From the NCBI GenBank assembly GCA_905216195.1, contig CAJMSX010000010.1, positions 1 through 64,000 of the forward strand: DNA of 64,000 nucleotides, given 5' to 3'. The notes beneath the pieces are model-generated. The model saw only the letters and a program-made list of their open reading frames with translations, was not told the DNA's origin and did no database searches. The translations under genes were made by a program, and so were the position numbers. Below are positions 49,496-59,255 of this stretch, one piece after another; position 1 is the first letter of the stretch, and every line of letters starts with the position of its first letter. This stretch comes from an uncultured bacterium (GTDB lineage Bacteria > Bacteroidota > Bacteroidia > Bacteroidales > Marinifilaceae).

Positions 49496-52400
49496 ATGAT
49501 TAAGTGTTTGATAACTTTTGTTTTACTTCTGCATTTTTCATTTATTCCGGCTGAAAATCCCAAAGCAATCCATTGGACCGAAGAAATGCTCCGGTCGATG
49601 AGTTTGAATGAAAAAATCGGGCAATTGTTTATGATTGCCGCCTACAGTAACAAAGACGAAAAATACGAAACGGAACTGGAAAACCTCATTCGGGAATATG
49701 ATATAGGAGGAATTATTTTTTTTCAGGGCGATCCTGTTCAGCAGGTCGTTTTGACAAACAGGTATCAAAAAACGGCCAAATACCCCCTTTTTATCGGTAT
49801 GGACGCAGAACACGGAATAGGTTGGCGCCTGAAAACGGCCCTGGAATTTCCCCGTATGCTGATCGACGGAGCTGTAACGGACGATTCTCTCATCTACGAA
49901 CTGGGAGCCCGTATCGCCCGGCACTGTAAAGAAATCGGGGTACATATTAATTTTGCGCCGGTCGCCGACGTCAACAACAATCCCCGGAATCCCGTCATCG
50001 GAATGCGTTCTTTCGGAGAAGATCCCGAAAACGTTTACCGCAAAACAGCGATGTATATCCGGGGTTCTCTTTCCGAAGCAATATTGCCGGTCGTAAAACA
50101 TTTCCCGGGTCACGGCGACACCGATACCGACTCTCATCAGGCTTTGCCTTTAATTCCTTACCCGGCCGGCCGGCTGGATTCTGTGGAACTTTACCCTTTT
50201 AAGAAACTGATCGCCGACCGTCTTCCCGCCATCATGGCAGGGCACCTGGACGTGCCGGCTCTGGATTCCGCCCACCGCCCCGCATCCCTTTCTCCCCTTA
50301 TCCTAAAAAAATACCTTCGGGATTCTTTAAAATTTGAAGGCCTTTGTTTTACCGATGCGATGAATATGAAGGGAGTTACCCGCGGACTACCTCCGGGAGA
50401 AGCCGAAGTACGGGCGCTTTTAGCCGGAAACGATGTTTTACTTTTTCCCGCAAATATCGCTCAAGCCGTAGCCCGCATAAAAAAAGCGATAGCCGACAGT
50501 ATAATCACCGAACAGGAAATCGATGAAAAATGCCGCAAAATACTTTTAGCCAAGTATAAATTCGTATTACCCAATATTCATCCGATCTCCACGGAAGGAT
50601 TGTGGTCAAGACTGAATACTCCGGCCGATTTTGCACTGAAGCAGAATCTTTACAAAAACGCGATTACCCTGATACGAAATACCGATAACCTTCTTCCGCT
50701 CAAAGACCTGGATACGCTGCACATAGCCTCCCTGAATTTCGGCGGTAAGGCCGTAAATACGTTTCAAACGAACCTGAAAAAATATGCCGATGTACAAAAT
50801 TTGATTTCCGACGGAAATTTCAACGAAGAGCAGTTGGAAGCCCTTCTGAAAAAATTGGAAAAATTCAATTGCATCATTCTGTACAACAGCAAAGCTTCCG
50901 ACCGAAGTTCCCGCAATTTCGGCTACACGGAAAAGCTGGAAAAACTGATCGGACGTTTGAAAAACAAACGCATCATTTTATGCCATCCAGCCATTCCCTA
51001 CGGCTTAAAACCTTATACCGATCTGCCGGTCGACGCCATACTCGTTACCTACGAAGATCATCTTTATGCCCGGCAATACGCCGCTCAAGCCTTATTCGGA
51101 GGCATTCCCGTCCGGGGACAGTTACCGGTAAGCGTCTCTCCTCTCTATCCGGCCGGTACCGGTATAAATACCCCCAAAATACGTCTCGGCTATGCTCCCC
51201 CCGAAATTCCGGGTCTGTCGACTCCGGTGCTGGAAAAAATAGACTCGGTATGCCAGGCCGCCATAAAAATGAAAGCGACCCCCGGATGTCAGGTACTCAT
51301 AGCTAAAAACGGATATATTGTCTACAACAAAGCCTTCGGATTTCATACTTATCAACAGAAGATTCCTAACCGTACATCCGATATTTACGACCTCGCTTCC
51401 GTAACAAAAATCACGGCAACGCTACCTGCCGTTATGAAGTTGTTCGAAGAACAAAAAATACAGATGGACACTTCTTTAGCTGTCTACCTGCCGGTTTTAC
51501 AAGAAACCGATAAAAAAGCGATTACATTGAGGGAAGTGCTGTCCCACACCGCCGGTTTAAAAGCGTCTATTCCCGTTTTCTTAGACGCCGTCGACAAAAA
51601 ACTTCTTCCTTGCCGGCTGTTTACAAGCATTCCGACAAAATACAATTCGCTCAAATTAAAAAAACGATTGTATGTCAATCCCAATTTTCATTTCAAGGAC
51701 AGTACTTTTTCCAGAACGGCCCGGAAAGATTACGAATTTTTGGAACCCGGAATTTTTATTTATCCCTCCTACCGGGATTCCATCAGATATTCCATTCTCC
51801 ATTCCCCCTTGAAACCAACCAAAGACTATTTGTACAGCGATCTCGGATTTATCCTGCTCCAACAAACCGTAGAAAACGTAGCAGGAGAACCTCTCGATCA
51901 ATATTGCCGCTCTCATTTCTACCGGAAAATCGGAGCGTTTCATACCGATTTCAATGCAGCAAAACGGTTGAATACCAACGACATCGTTCCTGCCAGTGTA
52001 GACAAATTATACCGGAAAAGAGAAGTAAAAGGATATGTACATGATCCGCTGGCAGCTGTTTTTCACGGCGTCGCCGGGCATGCCGGGTTGTTTTCTACGG
52101 CCGAGGACCTGGCTAAAATTTTATCCGTATATCTGAACGAAGGGACTTACGGAGGTATCCGTTTTTTCCAGCCCTCCACGATTTCGCTATTTACCCGGAA
52201 AGCCGATGACTCTCCCAAAAACCGGCGGGGCCTGGGCTTCGACAAACCGGAACCGGATTCCACCAAAGTCAGTCCCACCTGTCCGGAAGCTTCTTTATCC
52301 AGTTACGGACACACCGGCTTTACAGGAACTATGGTATGGTGCGATCCGCAGGATCAACTGATTTATATTTTTCTTTCCAACCGCACTTACCCCAACGAAT

Positions 52401-52513
52401 TCAACACCAAACTGAATGAAGAAAATATTCGTACTAAAATTCAACATATCATCTATCAGGCGATCCAAAAACAAGGGCATTCCACCGGTTTAACAAATCA
52501 CGCATCTCATTGA
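49496..52513 (+). CDS. GH3 beta-N-acetylhexosaminidase-serine hydrolase (beta-lactamase fold) fusion
   Basis: Protein of 1005 residues with a signal peptide (about 1-18). Residues about 25-380 are a GH3 domain of the NagZ type: KHFPGHGDTDTDSHQALP (about 202-219) with the His/Asp dyad, and the nucleophile Asp287 in FTDAMNM. A GH3 C-terminal-like domain covers about 385-570. Residues about 575-985 form a class C beta-lactamase/D-Ala-D-Ala-carboxypeptidase-like serine hydrolase with SxxK at 635-638 (SVTK), Tyr780 in YSD, and a HTGFTG KTG-like box near 942. It probably removes GlcNAc from muropeptides and acts on peptide or ester bonds in the periplasm. This fusion exists in other Bacteroidetes, to my knowledge. 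Confidence 0.88.
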   Translation: MIKCLITFVLLLHFSFIPAENPKAIHWTEEMLRSMSLNEKIGQLFMIAAYSNKDEKYETELENLIREYDIGGIIFFQGDPVQQVVLTNRYQKTAKYPLFIGMDAEHGIGWRLKTALEFPRMLIDGAVTDDSLIYELGARIARHCKEIGVHINFAPVADVNNNPRNPVIGMRSFGEDPENVYRKTAMYIRGSLSEAILPVVKHFPGHGDTDTDSHQALPLIPYPAGRLDSVELYPFKKLIADRLPAIMAGHLDVPALDSAHRPASLSPLILKKYLRDSLKFEGLCFTDAMNMKGVTRGLPPGEAEVRALLAGNDVLLFPANIAQAVARIKKAIADSIITEQEIDEKCRKILLAKYKFVLPNIHPISTEGLWSRLNTPADFALKQNLYKNAITLIRNTDNLLPLKDLDTLHIASLNFGGKAVNTFQTNLKKYADVQNLISDGNFNEEQLEALLKKLEKFNCIILYNSKASDRSSRNFGYTEKLEKLIGRLKNKRIILCHPAIPYGLKPYTDLPVDAILVTYEDHLYARQYAAQALFGGIPVRGQLPVSVSPLYPAGTGINTPKIRLGYAPPEIPGLSTPVLEKIDSVCQAAIKMKATPGCQVLIAKNGYIVYNKAFGFHTYQQKIPNRTSDIYDLASVTKITATLPAVMKLFEEQKIQMDTSLAVYLPVLQETDKKAITLREVLSHTAGLKASIPVFLDAVDKKLLPCRLFTSIPTKYNSLKLKKRLYVNPNFHFKDSTFSRTARKDYEFLEPGIFIYPSYRDSIRYSILHSPLKPTKDYLYSDLGFILLQQTVENVAGEPLDQYCRSHFYRKIGAFHTDFNAAKRLNTNDIVPASVDKLYRKREVKGYVHDPLAAVFHGVAGHAGLFSTAEDLAKILSVYLNEGTYGGIRFFQPSTISLFTRKADDSPKNRRGLGFDKPEPDSTKVSPTCPEASLSSYGHTGFTGTMVWCDPQDQLIYIFLSNRTYPNEFNTKLNEENIRTKIQHIIYQAIQKQGHSTGLTNHASH

Positions 52514-52537
52514 TAGAGAATTACTTATTCCTTTTTC

Positions 52538-52566
52538 AAAAACTTTAGCAGAATAAAGAAGTTTTT
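52538..52566 (+). terminator. weak terminator after the GH3 gene
   Basis: AAAAACTT, 13-base loop, AAGTTTTT then C and T. The stem is short and AT-rich, so it is only a candidate. Confidence 0.35.
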
Positions 52567-52602
52567 CTTTAATGAATAATAGTAAAATCAGGGAAAAAAA
52601 GA

Positions 52603-52610
52603 TACTTTTG
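52603..52610 (+). promoter_or_regulatory. frd operon promoter, -7 element
   Basis: TACTTTTG matches TAnnTTTG, 46 bases before the frdC ATG. No clear -33 element is visible. Confidence 0.55.
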
Positions 52611-52656
52611 CACGTGAACAAAGAATTTAACCAGTTATTAATAAATAATCTTAATT

Positions 52657-53340
52657 ATGAGTAATTTTTTAACATCCTCCATCGGGAAAAAAGTCATTAT
52701 GAGTCTATCGGGACTTTTCCTGATTGCGTTCTTATGCGTCCATCTGGCGCTGAACTTATTTCTGATTTTCGATAATAGCGGGGAGCTATTCAATCACGGA
52801 GCCCACTTTATGGCCACCAATCCCGCTATAAAAATCATGGAACCCATCCTGGCCCTCGGTTTTATTATTCACATCATCTGGGCAAGCGTTCTGACTTTGC
52901 AAAATCAGAAGGCTCGTCCCATCGGTTACAACAAAACCGATCAGGGGGGAAATGCCACTTGGGCATCCCGCAATATGTACATATTGGGAGGTCTGATTTT
53001 AGTGTTTTTAATCATTCACCTTTACAATTTCTGGTGGAACATCAAAGTAACGGGTACGCTCGACTCCATCGTAATTGACGGGACCGAAATGGAGAATACC
53101 TATTTGCTGGTTTCCGGGCTATTCAAATCCAGTATCATTTACTGTGTTATCTACATCGTAGGAGCGGTTTTACTCGGCCTTCACCTGACCCACGGATTCT
53201 GGTCCGCTTTTCAATCCATCGGATTCTGCAATCAAATCTGGAGAAAACGGCTGGAGTGTCTGGCCTATATTTTTGCAGTAATCATGGCAGTGGGTTTCAG
53301 CATTATTCCGCTTTATTTTATGGCCGGACTGGGAGACTAA
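52657..53340 (+). CDS. fumarate reductase/succinate dehydrogenase cytochrome b subunit
   Basis: Protein of 227 residues with five membrane helices (about 12-33, 65-82, 105-126, 162-183, 202-222) and histidines for heme b ligation (H29, H68, H121, H176 region). It anchors the complex in the inner membrane and passes electrons between menaquinone and the Fe-S subunit. It is the first gene of a three-gene unit with the flavoprotein (81 bases later) and the Fe-S subunit, the usual order in Bacteroidetes. In these mostly anaerobic bacteria it works chiefly as fumarate reductase. Confidence 0.94.
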   Translation: MSNFLTSSIGKKVIMSLSGLFLIAFLCVHLALNLFLIFDNSGELFNHGAHFMATNPAIKIMEPILALGFIIHIIWASVLTLQNQKARPIGYNKTDQGGNATWASRNMYILGGLILVFLIIHLYNFWWNIKVTGTLDSIVIDGTEMENTYLLVSGLFKSSIIYCVIYIVGAVLLGLHLTHGFWSAFQSIGFCNQIWRKRLECLAYIFAVIMAVGFSIIPLYFMAGLGD

Positions 53341-53421
53341 CGCCACGCTAAATTGCAGCCCGGTATCTCTCCGGGAATTTGTAATTTAAAATCTAATATT
53401 CAAAATTTATAATCATTCATT

Positions 53422-55362
53422 ATGTCAGTATTAGATGCTAAAATACCTGCCGGACCGTTAAAAGACAAATGGTCAAATCACAAAGCCCATATCGGCGTTG
53501 TTAGTCCGGCCAACAAAAAGAAACTGGATATTATCGTAGTAGGTACCGGCCTCGCAGGAGGTTCTGCCGCAGCCAGTTTGGCTGAACTCGGTTATAACAT
53601 TACGGCATTCTGTTACCAGGATTCCCCCCGTCGGGCTCACTCCATTGCTGCACAGGGAGGTATCAACGCAGCCAAAAACTACCCGAACGATAACGACTCG
53701 GTCTTCCGTTTGTTTTACGAAACTATCAAAGGAGGCGACTATCGGGCCCGCGAAGCCAATGTTTACCGGCTGGCCGAAGTCAGCAACGCCATTATCGACC
53801 AATGTGTGGCGCAGGGCGTACCGTTTGCGCGCGATTACGGCGGTTTACTGGCCAATCGTTCTTTCGGAGGTGCTCTGGTTAGCCGCACCTTTTACGCCCG
53901 CGGTCAAACGGGCCAGCAATTACTGCTGGGCTGTTATTCTGCCATGAACCGCCAGATTTCCAAAGGCAAAGTAAAAGTATACAACCGTCATGAGGTACTC
54001 GATATCGTCGTTGTAGGAGGGAAAGCGCGGGGGGTCATCGCCCGTGACCTGGTGACCGGTAAGATCGAACGTTTCGGAGCCCATGCCGTCGTGCTGGCAA
54101 CCGGAGGTTACGGAAACGTATTTTTCTTGTCTACCAATGCGATGGGATGTAACGGTAGTGCCGCCTGGCAGGCTTATAAACGCGGAGCATTTTTCGGCAA
54201 TCCCTGTTTCGTACAGATTCATCCCACTTGTATTCCGGTGCATGGAGAACAGCAGAGCAAGCTCACGCTGATGTCGGAATCTCTCCGGAATGACGGGCGG
54301 GTATGGGTACCCAAGAAGATTGAAGATGCCAAAAAACTCCAGGCAGGAACGTTAAACCCCAACGACATTCCGGACGAAGACCGTGATTTTTACCTGGAAC
54401 GCCGTTATCCCGCTTTCGGTAACCTGGTTCCTCGGGACGTTGCCTCCCGGGCCGCCAAAGAAAGATGCGACGCCGGCTACGGTGTAAACAATACCGGCAA
54501 AGCGGTATTCCTGGATTTCAAATACGCTATCGAACAACTGGGACGCGACACCATTGAAAAACGGTACGGCAACCTTTTCCAGATGTATGAAAAAATTACA
54601 GCCGTCGATCCGTATCACAATCCGATGATGATTTATCCGGCCATACACTATTCCATGGGCGGACTGTGGGTGGATTACAACCTGATGACCACCATTCCCG
54701 GTTTATACTCCATCGGAGAATGCAACTTCTCGGATCACGGAGCCAATCGTTTAGGTGCTTCCGCTTTGATGCAAGGATTGGCCGACGGATATTTTATTCT
54801 GCCTTACACCATCGGAGATTATTTATCCAAAGAAATCCAGACGCCTAAAATTCAGACCAATACGCCGGAATTTGAGGAAGCCGAAAAACACGTAACCGAC
54901 CGTCTCCGGAAATTATACGACATCAATGGAACGAAATCCCCGGATCACTTCCACAAGGAATTAGGACACATCATGTGGAATTATATCGGTATGGCGCGCG
55001 AAGCTGCCGGCCTGAAAAAAGCCATCCAGCTGATTGCCGAACTGAAACAAGAATTCTACAAAGACCTGCGGGTTGTCGGTGAATTTACGGCCATGAATAA
55101 CGAATTGGAAAAAGCAGCCCGAGTAGCCGACTTTATCGAATTGGCCGACCTGATGGCACACGATGCTCTGGACCGGAACGAATCCTGCGGCGGACATTGC
55201 CGGCTGGAATCGGTAACCGAAGAAGGAGAAGCAAAACGGGACGACGAACACTACAAATATGTCTCCGTATGGGAATATAAAGGAGAAAACACAGCTCCCG
55301 AATTGCATAAAGAGAACTTGGTATTCGAGAATGTTGAACTTACACAACGTTCCTATAAATAA
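53422..55362 (+). CDS. frdA: fumarate reductase/succinate dehydrogenase flavoprotein subunit
   Basis: Protein of 646 residues with the FAD-binding start IIVVGTGLAGGSAAASLAELG (about 33-53), the His for covalent FAD in HSIAAQGGINAAKN (about 73-86), the TGGYG and ATGGYGNV motifs, and the catalytic ERRYPAFGNLVPRD and CNFSDHGANRLGASAL segments. It interconverts fumarate and succinate. Gene symbol is by function; sdhA is equally used. Spacing to the Fe-S subunit gene is 68 bases. Confidence 0.96.
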   Translation: MSVLDAKIPAGPLKDKWSNHKAHIGVVSPANKKKLDIIVVGTGLAGGSAAASLAELGYNITAFCYQDSPRRAHSIAAQGGINAAKNYPNDNDSVFRLFYETIKGGDYRAREANVYRLAEVSNAIIDQCVAQGVPFARDYGGLLANRSFGGALVSRTFYARGQTGQQLLLGCYSAMNRQISKGKVKVYNRHEVLDIVVVGGKARGVIARDLVTGKIERFGAHAVVLATGGYGNVFFLSTNAMGCNGSAAWQAYKRGAFFGNPCFVQIHPTCIPVHGEQQSKLTLMSESLRNDGRVWVPKKIEDAKKLQAGTLNPNDIPDEDRDFYLERRYPAFGNLVPRDVASRAAKERCDAGYGVNNTGKAVFLDFKYAIEQLGRDTIEKRYGNLFQMYEKITAVDPYHNPMMIYPAIHYSMGGLWVDYNLMTTIPGLYSIGECNFSDHGANRLGASALMQGLADGYFILPYTIGDYLSKEIQTPKIQTNTPEFEEAEKHVTDRLRKLYDINGTKSPDHFHKELGHIMWNYIGMAREAAGLKKAIQLIAELKQEFYKDLRVVGEFTAMNNELEKAARVADFIELADLMAHDALDRNESCGGHCRLESVTEEGEAKRDDEHYKYVSVWEYKGENTAPELHKENLVFENVELTQRSYK

Positions 55363-55430
55363 TTGACGATTCAGGGTTCCGGACCAGCCCACAGCAAATA
55401 CGGAAACCTGAAATCATAAACAAAACAGTT

Positions 55431-56192
55431 ATGGCAGATACAATATTAAAAGAACTAACACTTAAGGTATGGCGTCAGAAAGATGCCAAATCCAAAGGCG
55501 GGTTTGAGACATACAAAATCCATGATATTTCTACCGGCACTTCCTTCCTGGAAATGCTGGACATTTTAAATGAACAATTGGTAAGCGAAAACAAAGAACC
55601 CGTGGCTTTCGATCACGATTGCCGCGAAGGCATTTGCGGTACCTGCAGCCTGTTTATTGACGGGCGGGCCCATGGACCGGACGATGACGTTACCACTTGT
55701 CAGTTACACATGCGCCGCTTTAAAGAAGGAGCGACCATCACGATAGAGCCCTGGAGATGCGGTGCGTTCCCGGTTATCAAAGACCTGATCGTGGACCGGC
55801 GGGCCTTTGAAAAAATCCAGCAAGCCGGAGGGTTTGTTTCGGTGAATACCGGAGGAGTACCGGATGCCAATGCTATCCCGATTTCCAACGACAATGCGGA
55901 AGAAGCGATGGATGCTGCCTCCTGCATCGGATGCGGAGCTTGTGCAGCTACCTGCAAAAACTCTTCGGCTATGCTCTTTGTCGCCGCCAAAGTTTCTCAA
56001 TTCGCTTTATTGCCTCAAGGTAAAATCGAAGCAGCCCGGAGGGCTAAGGCCATGGTGGCAAAAATGGACGAACTGGGATTCGGTAACTGTACCAATACCG
56101 GCGCTTGTGAAGCGGAATGCCCCAAAAGCATTTCGATCGAACACATCGCCCGCTTAAACCGGGAATATCTCAAGGCTAAGCTCAAAGATTAA
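55431..56192 (+). CDS. frdB: fumarate reductase/succinate dehydrogenase iron-sulfur subunit
   Basis: Protein of 253 residues with three cluster sites in order: [2Fe-2S] as CREGICGTCSLF (about 63-74) plus a later Cys, [4Fe-4S] as CIGCGACAATC (about 165-175), and [3Fe-4S] as CTNTGACEAECPKS (about 221-235). It carries electrons from the flavin to the quinone site. A strong terminator follows, ending the operon. Confidence 0.96.
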   Translation: MADTILKELTLKVWRQKDAKSKGGFETYKIHDISTGTSFLEMLDILNEQLVSENKEPVAFDHDCREGICGTCSLFIDGRAHGPDDDVTTCQLHMRRFKEGATITIEPWRCGAFPVIKDLIVDRRAFEKIQQAGGFVSVNTGGVPDANAIPISNDNAEEAMDAASCIGCGACAATCKNSSAMLFVAAKVSQFALLPQGKIEAARRAKAMVAKMDELGFGNCTNTGACEAECPKSISIEHIARLNREYLKAKLKD

Positions 56193-56200
56193 ATACGATA

Positions 56201-56226
56201 AGCCGCCTTTCGGGGCGGCTTTTTTT
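56201..56226 (+). terminator. frd operon terminator
   Basis: AGCCGCC, 6-base loop, GGCGGCT, then a six-T run. Confidence 0.85.
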
Positions 56227-56248
56227 ATCGAAATCATTCTCTGCTGTC

Positions 56249-57055
56249 ATGAAACTATTCTACAGGGAAAAAGGCCGACCTTCCCTTCCCCCCCTTATCC
56301 TGGTACACGGTCTCTGGGGGGCATCCGAGAACTGGCTTCCCATCGCGGAAAAACTATCCGACCGTTTCCACATTTTCTTGCCGGACCTCAGAAATCACGG
56401 TCGTTCATTTCACGCTCCGGCATTTGATTACGAAAGCCTCAGCGCCGATCTGATAGAGTTTATCCAAGAGTTGAATTTATCCGCTCTCCCCGGCATTATC
56501 GGTCATTCATTGGGTGGAAAAACCGTCATGGCCCTTCTGCTCCGGGAACCGGAAATGGTCGGAAAAGCAGTAATTATCGATATAGCACCCATCTCCTACC
56601 CTCCGGCAAAAGAACATCTCGGTTTATTGGATTTTATGTTAAAAACCGCACTTTCCGGTTTTCAGCGAAGAGACGACATCATCCGGTACATCCGACAAAC
56701 TGTTCCCAACGAAGACGACCGGCAAATCTTGTTAAAAAATATACAGAAAACCGGAAACGGCTACCGGTGGAAAATAAATGCCTCCAGCATCGGCATGAAT
56801 CTGCAAAAAATATGCGGTTGGCCGGAAAACCTGCCTCTCCGCACTTATAAAAAAGAGATTTTATTCATCCAAGGAGAAAATTCCGCTTACATACCGGGAG
56901 AAGCATGCCTTACCGTACATTTCCCCGCCGCGATACTCCGGACCGTCCCTCAGGCCGGACATCGCTTACACTGCGATCAACCGGACCTGCTGGTCCGTAT
57001 CCTCCGGGAATATTTTTCTCCTGACAACCTTACTGCCAGACATATTTCCACTTGA
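56249..57055 (+). CDS. alpha/beta hydrolase (YbfF-like)
   Basis: Protein of 268 residues with the oxyanion start LVHGLWGASENWLPI (about 18-32), the nucleophile elbow GHSLGGKT (Ser near 92), the acid in the NENSAYIPG-like C-terminal region and the catalytic His in GHRLHCDQPD (about 236). The family acts as esterase or thioesterase; substrate not known. No signal peptide is seen. The gene begins 57 bases after the frd stop, behind a terminator, so it likely has its own promoter. It ends inside the convergent lipoprotein gene, overlap 26 bases. Confidence 0.88.
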   Translation: MKLFYREKGRPSLPPLILVHGLWGASENWLPIAEKLSDRFHIFLPDLRNHGRSFHAPAFDYESLSADLIEFIQELNLSALPGIIGHSLGGKTVMALLLREPEMVGKAVIIDIAPISYPPAKEHLGLLDFMLKTALSGFQRRDDIIRYIRQTVPNEDDRQILLKNIQKTGNGYRWKINASSIGMNLQKICGWPENLPLRTYKKEILFIQGENSAYIPGEACLTVHFPAAILRTVPQAGHRLHCDQPDLLVRILREYFSPDNLTARHIST

Positions 57056-58106
57056 GGGAAGAGACGGCCTGCCGGTTCGTATAGCTGTATAAATCCTCGG
57101 CGGAGGTGCCAGGTTCCAGAAGAACGGCGGATAAACGGACGGTATACGTCTGTCCCGCTTTCAGATTTTTCAGGTTATTGGGTTTGTCCTGGTCAGTAGT
57201 GGTCGTTTCGGTTATTTCTAACTGGGAAGTATGAGGACTCTGTAAACGGCTGACAAAATAAGGATTGGCAACATCCTCCGCATCATTCAAAACCTCAATC
57301 TGATAATAGATTTTATTATTCTCATCTTCGAAGGGCTTCCACTTCACCAGCAGAGAACGGTCTTGATTTTGAGCGCTCAAGTCGAAATCCTGGAATTTCC
57401 GTTTAGGCAATCCCTCGGCATAAATATAATCCGAGAATTTAACCGGGTTTCCGCTGACCTTGATGTAAAACCGGATTTCTCTCCCTTCAGCCGGCAATTC
57501 GTAGTCCGAAGCCAGAATCGGTTCAGACTCGGTCCACTCTTTGTTTTTCAAGGTTAAAGGTACGGTATGGTTCCGGTCTAAAATAACCGCAGCGTCTTTC
57601 GCAATATTAACGGCATTCTTCCCGGCAATCGAAACGCTTATCCGGGTTTCCGGCAATACACCGTCGTTCTTTACCTCATCCATTAAATAAGCATCCGCCG
57701 TCAGATTTTTCAGGTAGTCGGGTTCTGCCCTGTATTCTCGTTTCCCGCCGAATACCATAGCTTCGATGAAATCTTTATCGCTCTTCAATACATTCCAGAT
57801 TTCCTCGGGACGGGAGGTATAACGTAAAGTAATCGCATTCTCCTGAGCCGTCCAGGTGCCTACGATTTTTTCGTTCTTCCCTCCGAAATCCATCTCCCAC
57901 AGTTTTCCATTCTCCTCGAAGCGAATAATTTCCAGCAAATCGTCCAATACGTAGCTATTCTTATCATTTTGCCATTTATTATAATACCAGTATTTCCCGG
58001 TCAGCTTACTCATATCCAGAACATCGTCCTGATCCTTATCCTCGTCACTGCAAGCCGTGAAGAAGCCCAAGCAAAACAAGAAAGGGAATAACTTCAACAT
58101 TTTCAT
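57030..58106 (-). CDS. lipoprotein of unknown function, 358 aa
   Basis: Protein of 358 residues with lipobox FFTAC (Cys19). Residues about 35-120 look like a lipocalin-type domain (GKYWYYNKW and GKLWEMDFGG), and the C-terminal 120 residues look like a fibronectin type III domain (LLVKWKPFEDEN, then LKAGQTYTVRLSAV). This is judged by eye. The mature protein is on the cell surface or in the periplasm. It is convergent with the hydrolase gene. No function can be given. Met3 is an alternative start. Confidence 0.78.
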   Translation of the reverse strand: MKMLKLFPFLFCLGFFTACSDEDKDQDDVLDMSKLTGKYWYYNKWQNDKNSYVLDDLLEIIRFEENGKLWEMDFGGKNEKIVGTWTAQENAITLRYTSRPEEIWNVLKSDKDFIEAMVFGGKREYRAEPDYLKNLTADAYLMDEVKNDGVLPETRISVSIAGKNAVNIAKDAAVILDRNHTVPLTLKNKEWTESEPILASDYELPAEGREIRFYIKVSGNPVKFSDYIYAEGLPKRKFQDFDLSAQNQDRSLLVKWKPFEDENNKIYYQIEVLNDAEDVANPYFVSRLQSPHTSQLEITETTTTDQDKPNNLKNLKAGQTYTVRLSAVLLEPGTSAEDLYSYTNRQAVSSLKWKYVWQ

Positions 58107-58147
58107 AGACTTTTTCTTTTAAATATACACCTTATACGATTTAAATT

Positions 58148-58155
58148 TATCTTTG
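58148..58155 (+). promoter_or_regulatory. manA promoter, -7 element
   Basis: TATCTTTG is an exact match to TAnnTTTG, 68 bases before the manA ATG, giving a leader of about 60 bases. Confidence 0.5.
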
Positions 58156-58223
58156 TGCAAGGTACAACTTTTATGCCAAAAAAACAGTTAAAATCCAAAA
58201 AGCACCGATTAAAAACCTAAAGT

Positions 58224-59198
58224 ATGTTATATCCGTTAAAATTCAAGCCGATTTTAAAACAAACGATATGGGGAGGCGAAAAACTAGTCTTCAAGGGAGA
58301 TAAAACCCACTCCTTTTCTTCCATAGGAGAAAGTTGGGAAATTTCCGGAGTAGAGGACCATGTTTCCGTAGTCTCTGAAGGCCCTCTGGCTGAAAACTCC
58401 CTGGAAGAACTTATCGAAGTCTATATGGGAGATCTGGTCGGTGATAAAGTTTATGAAAAATTCGGAGTGGAATTTCCCCTGCTGATCAAATATATCGATG
58501 CCTGCGACGATCTTTCCATACAGATACATCCGGACGACCGTACAGCCAAAGAACGACACAATGCTTATGGCAAAACCGAAATGTGGTACGTAGTGGACGC
58601 CACCGAGGAAGCCCGCCTGCTGATCGGCTTTCAGGAAGATTCCGATCAGTCGGACTACCTTACCCACCTTCACAACCATACGCTACCCCAAATATTAAAA
58701 ACCGAAAAAGTAAAGAAAGGAGACTGTTTCTTCATCCCGGCCGGGACGGTACATGCCATCGGGAAAGGTTGTTTTATTGCCGAAATTCAACAAACTTCGG
58801 ATATTACCTATCGGATTTACGACTACGACCGGCGGGATAAAAACGGGAATCTCCGGGAGTTACATACGGATTTAGCTTTAGGCGTGATTGATTTTTCCAA
58901 ACGGGAGGATCTCCGCATCTCCGGTCACCGGCACGAAAATCATACCGAAGAACTGGTGAGTTGCCCTTATTTTACCACGAATTACCTTAAATTCAACCGG
59001 GAAATCGAAAAAGATTACATCGAACTGGATTCTTTCGTGATTTACATGTGTCTGGCAGGAGAATTTACCCTGGTCTACGAAACGGATAAAACGGTACAAG
59101 TAAAAGCGGGAGACACCGTGTTGCTGCCCGCCAGCCTGAAAAACGTTTTCTTACTTCCCCGGACCGAAAGCGAAATACTGGAAATATATATTTCCTAA
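58224..59198 (+). CDS. manA: mannose-6-phosphate isomerase, class I
   Basis: Protein of 324 residues of the type I phosphomannose isomerase family. The zinc site is in LSIQIHPDD (Gln and His, about 94-102) and GKTEMWYVVD (Glu, about 113-122), and the later FIPAGTVHAIGKG contributes a His. It interconverts mannose 6-phosphate and fructose 6-phosphate, linking GDP-mannose synthesis to glycolysis. It has its own promoter and terminator, a single-gene unit. Confidence 0.94.
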   Translation: MLYPLKFKPILKQTIWGGEKLVFKGDKTHSFSSIGESWEISGVEDHVSVVSEGPLAENSLEELIEVYMGDLVGDKVYEKFGVEFPLLIKYIDACDDLSIQIHPDDRTAKERHNAYGKTEMWYVVDATEEARLLIGFQEDSDQSDYLTHLHNHTLPQILKTEKVKKGDCFFIPAGTVHAIGKGCFIAEIQQTSDITYRIYDYDRRDKNGNLRELHTDLALGVIDFSKREDLRISGHRHENHTEELVSCPYFTTNYLKFNREIEKDYIELDSFVIYMCLAGEFTLVYETDKTVQVKAGDTVLLPASLKNVFLLPRTESEILEIYIS

Positions 59199-59234
59199 AA
59201 AACCGGGAAGCCTCGGAGGTGCTTCCCGGTTTTT
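59198..59234 (+). terminator. manA terminator
   Basis: AAAAACCGGGAAGC, 9-base loop, GCTTCCCGGTTTTT. The stem is 14 bp and long, with runs on both sides. Confidence 0.85.
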
Positions 59235-59255
59235 CAGGTTTTACCAGCCGGAAGA

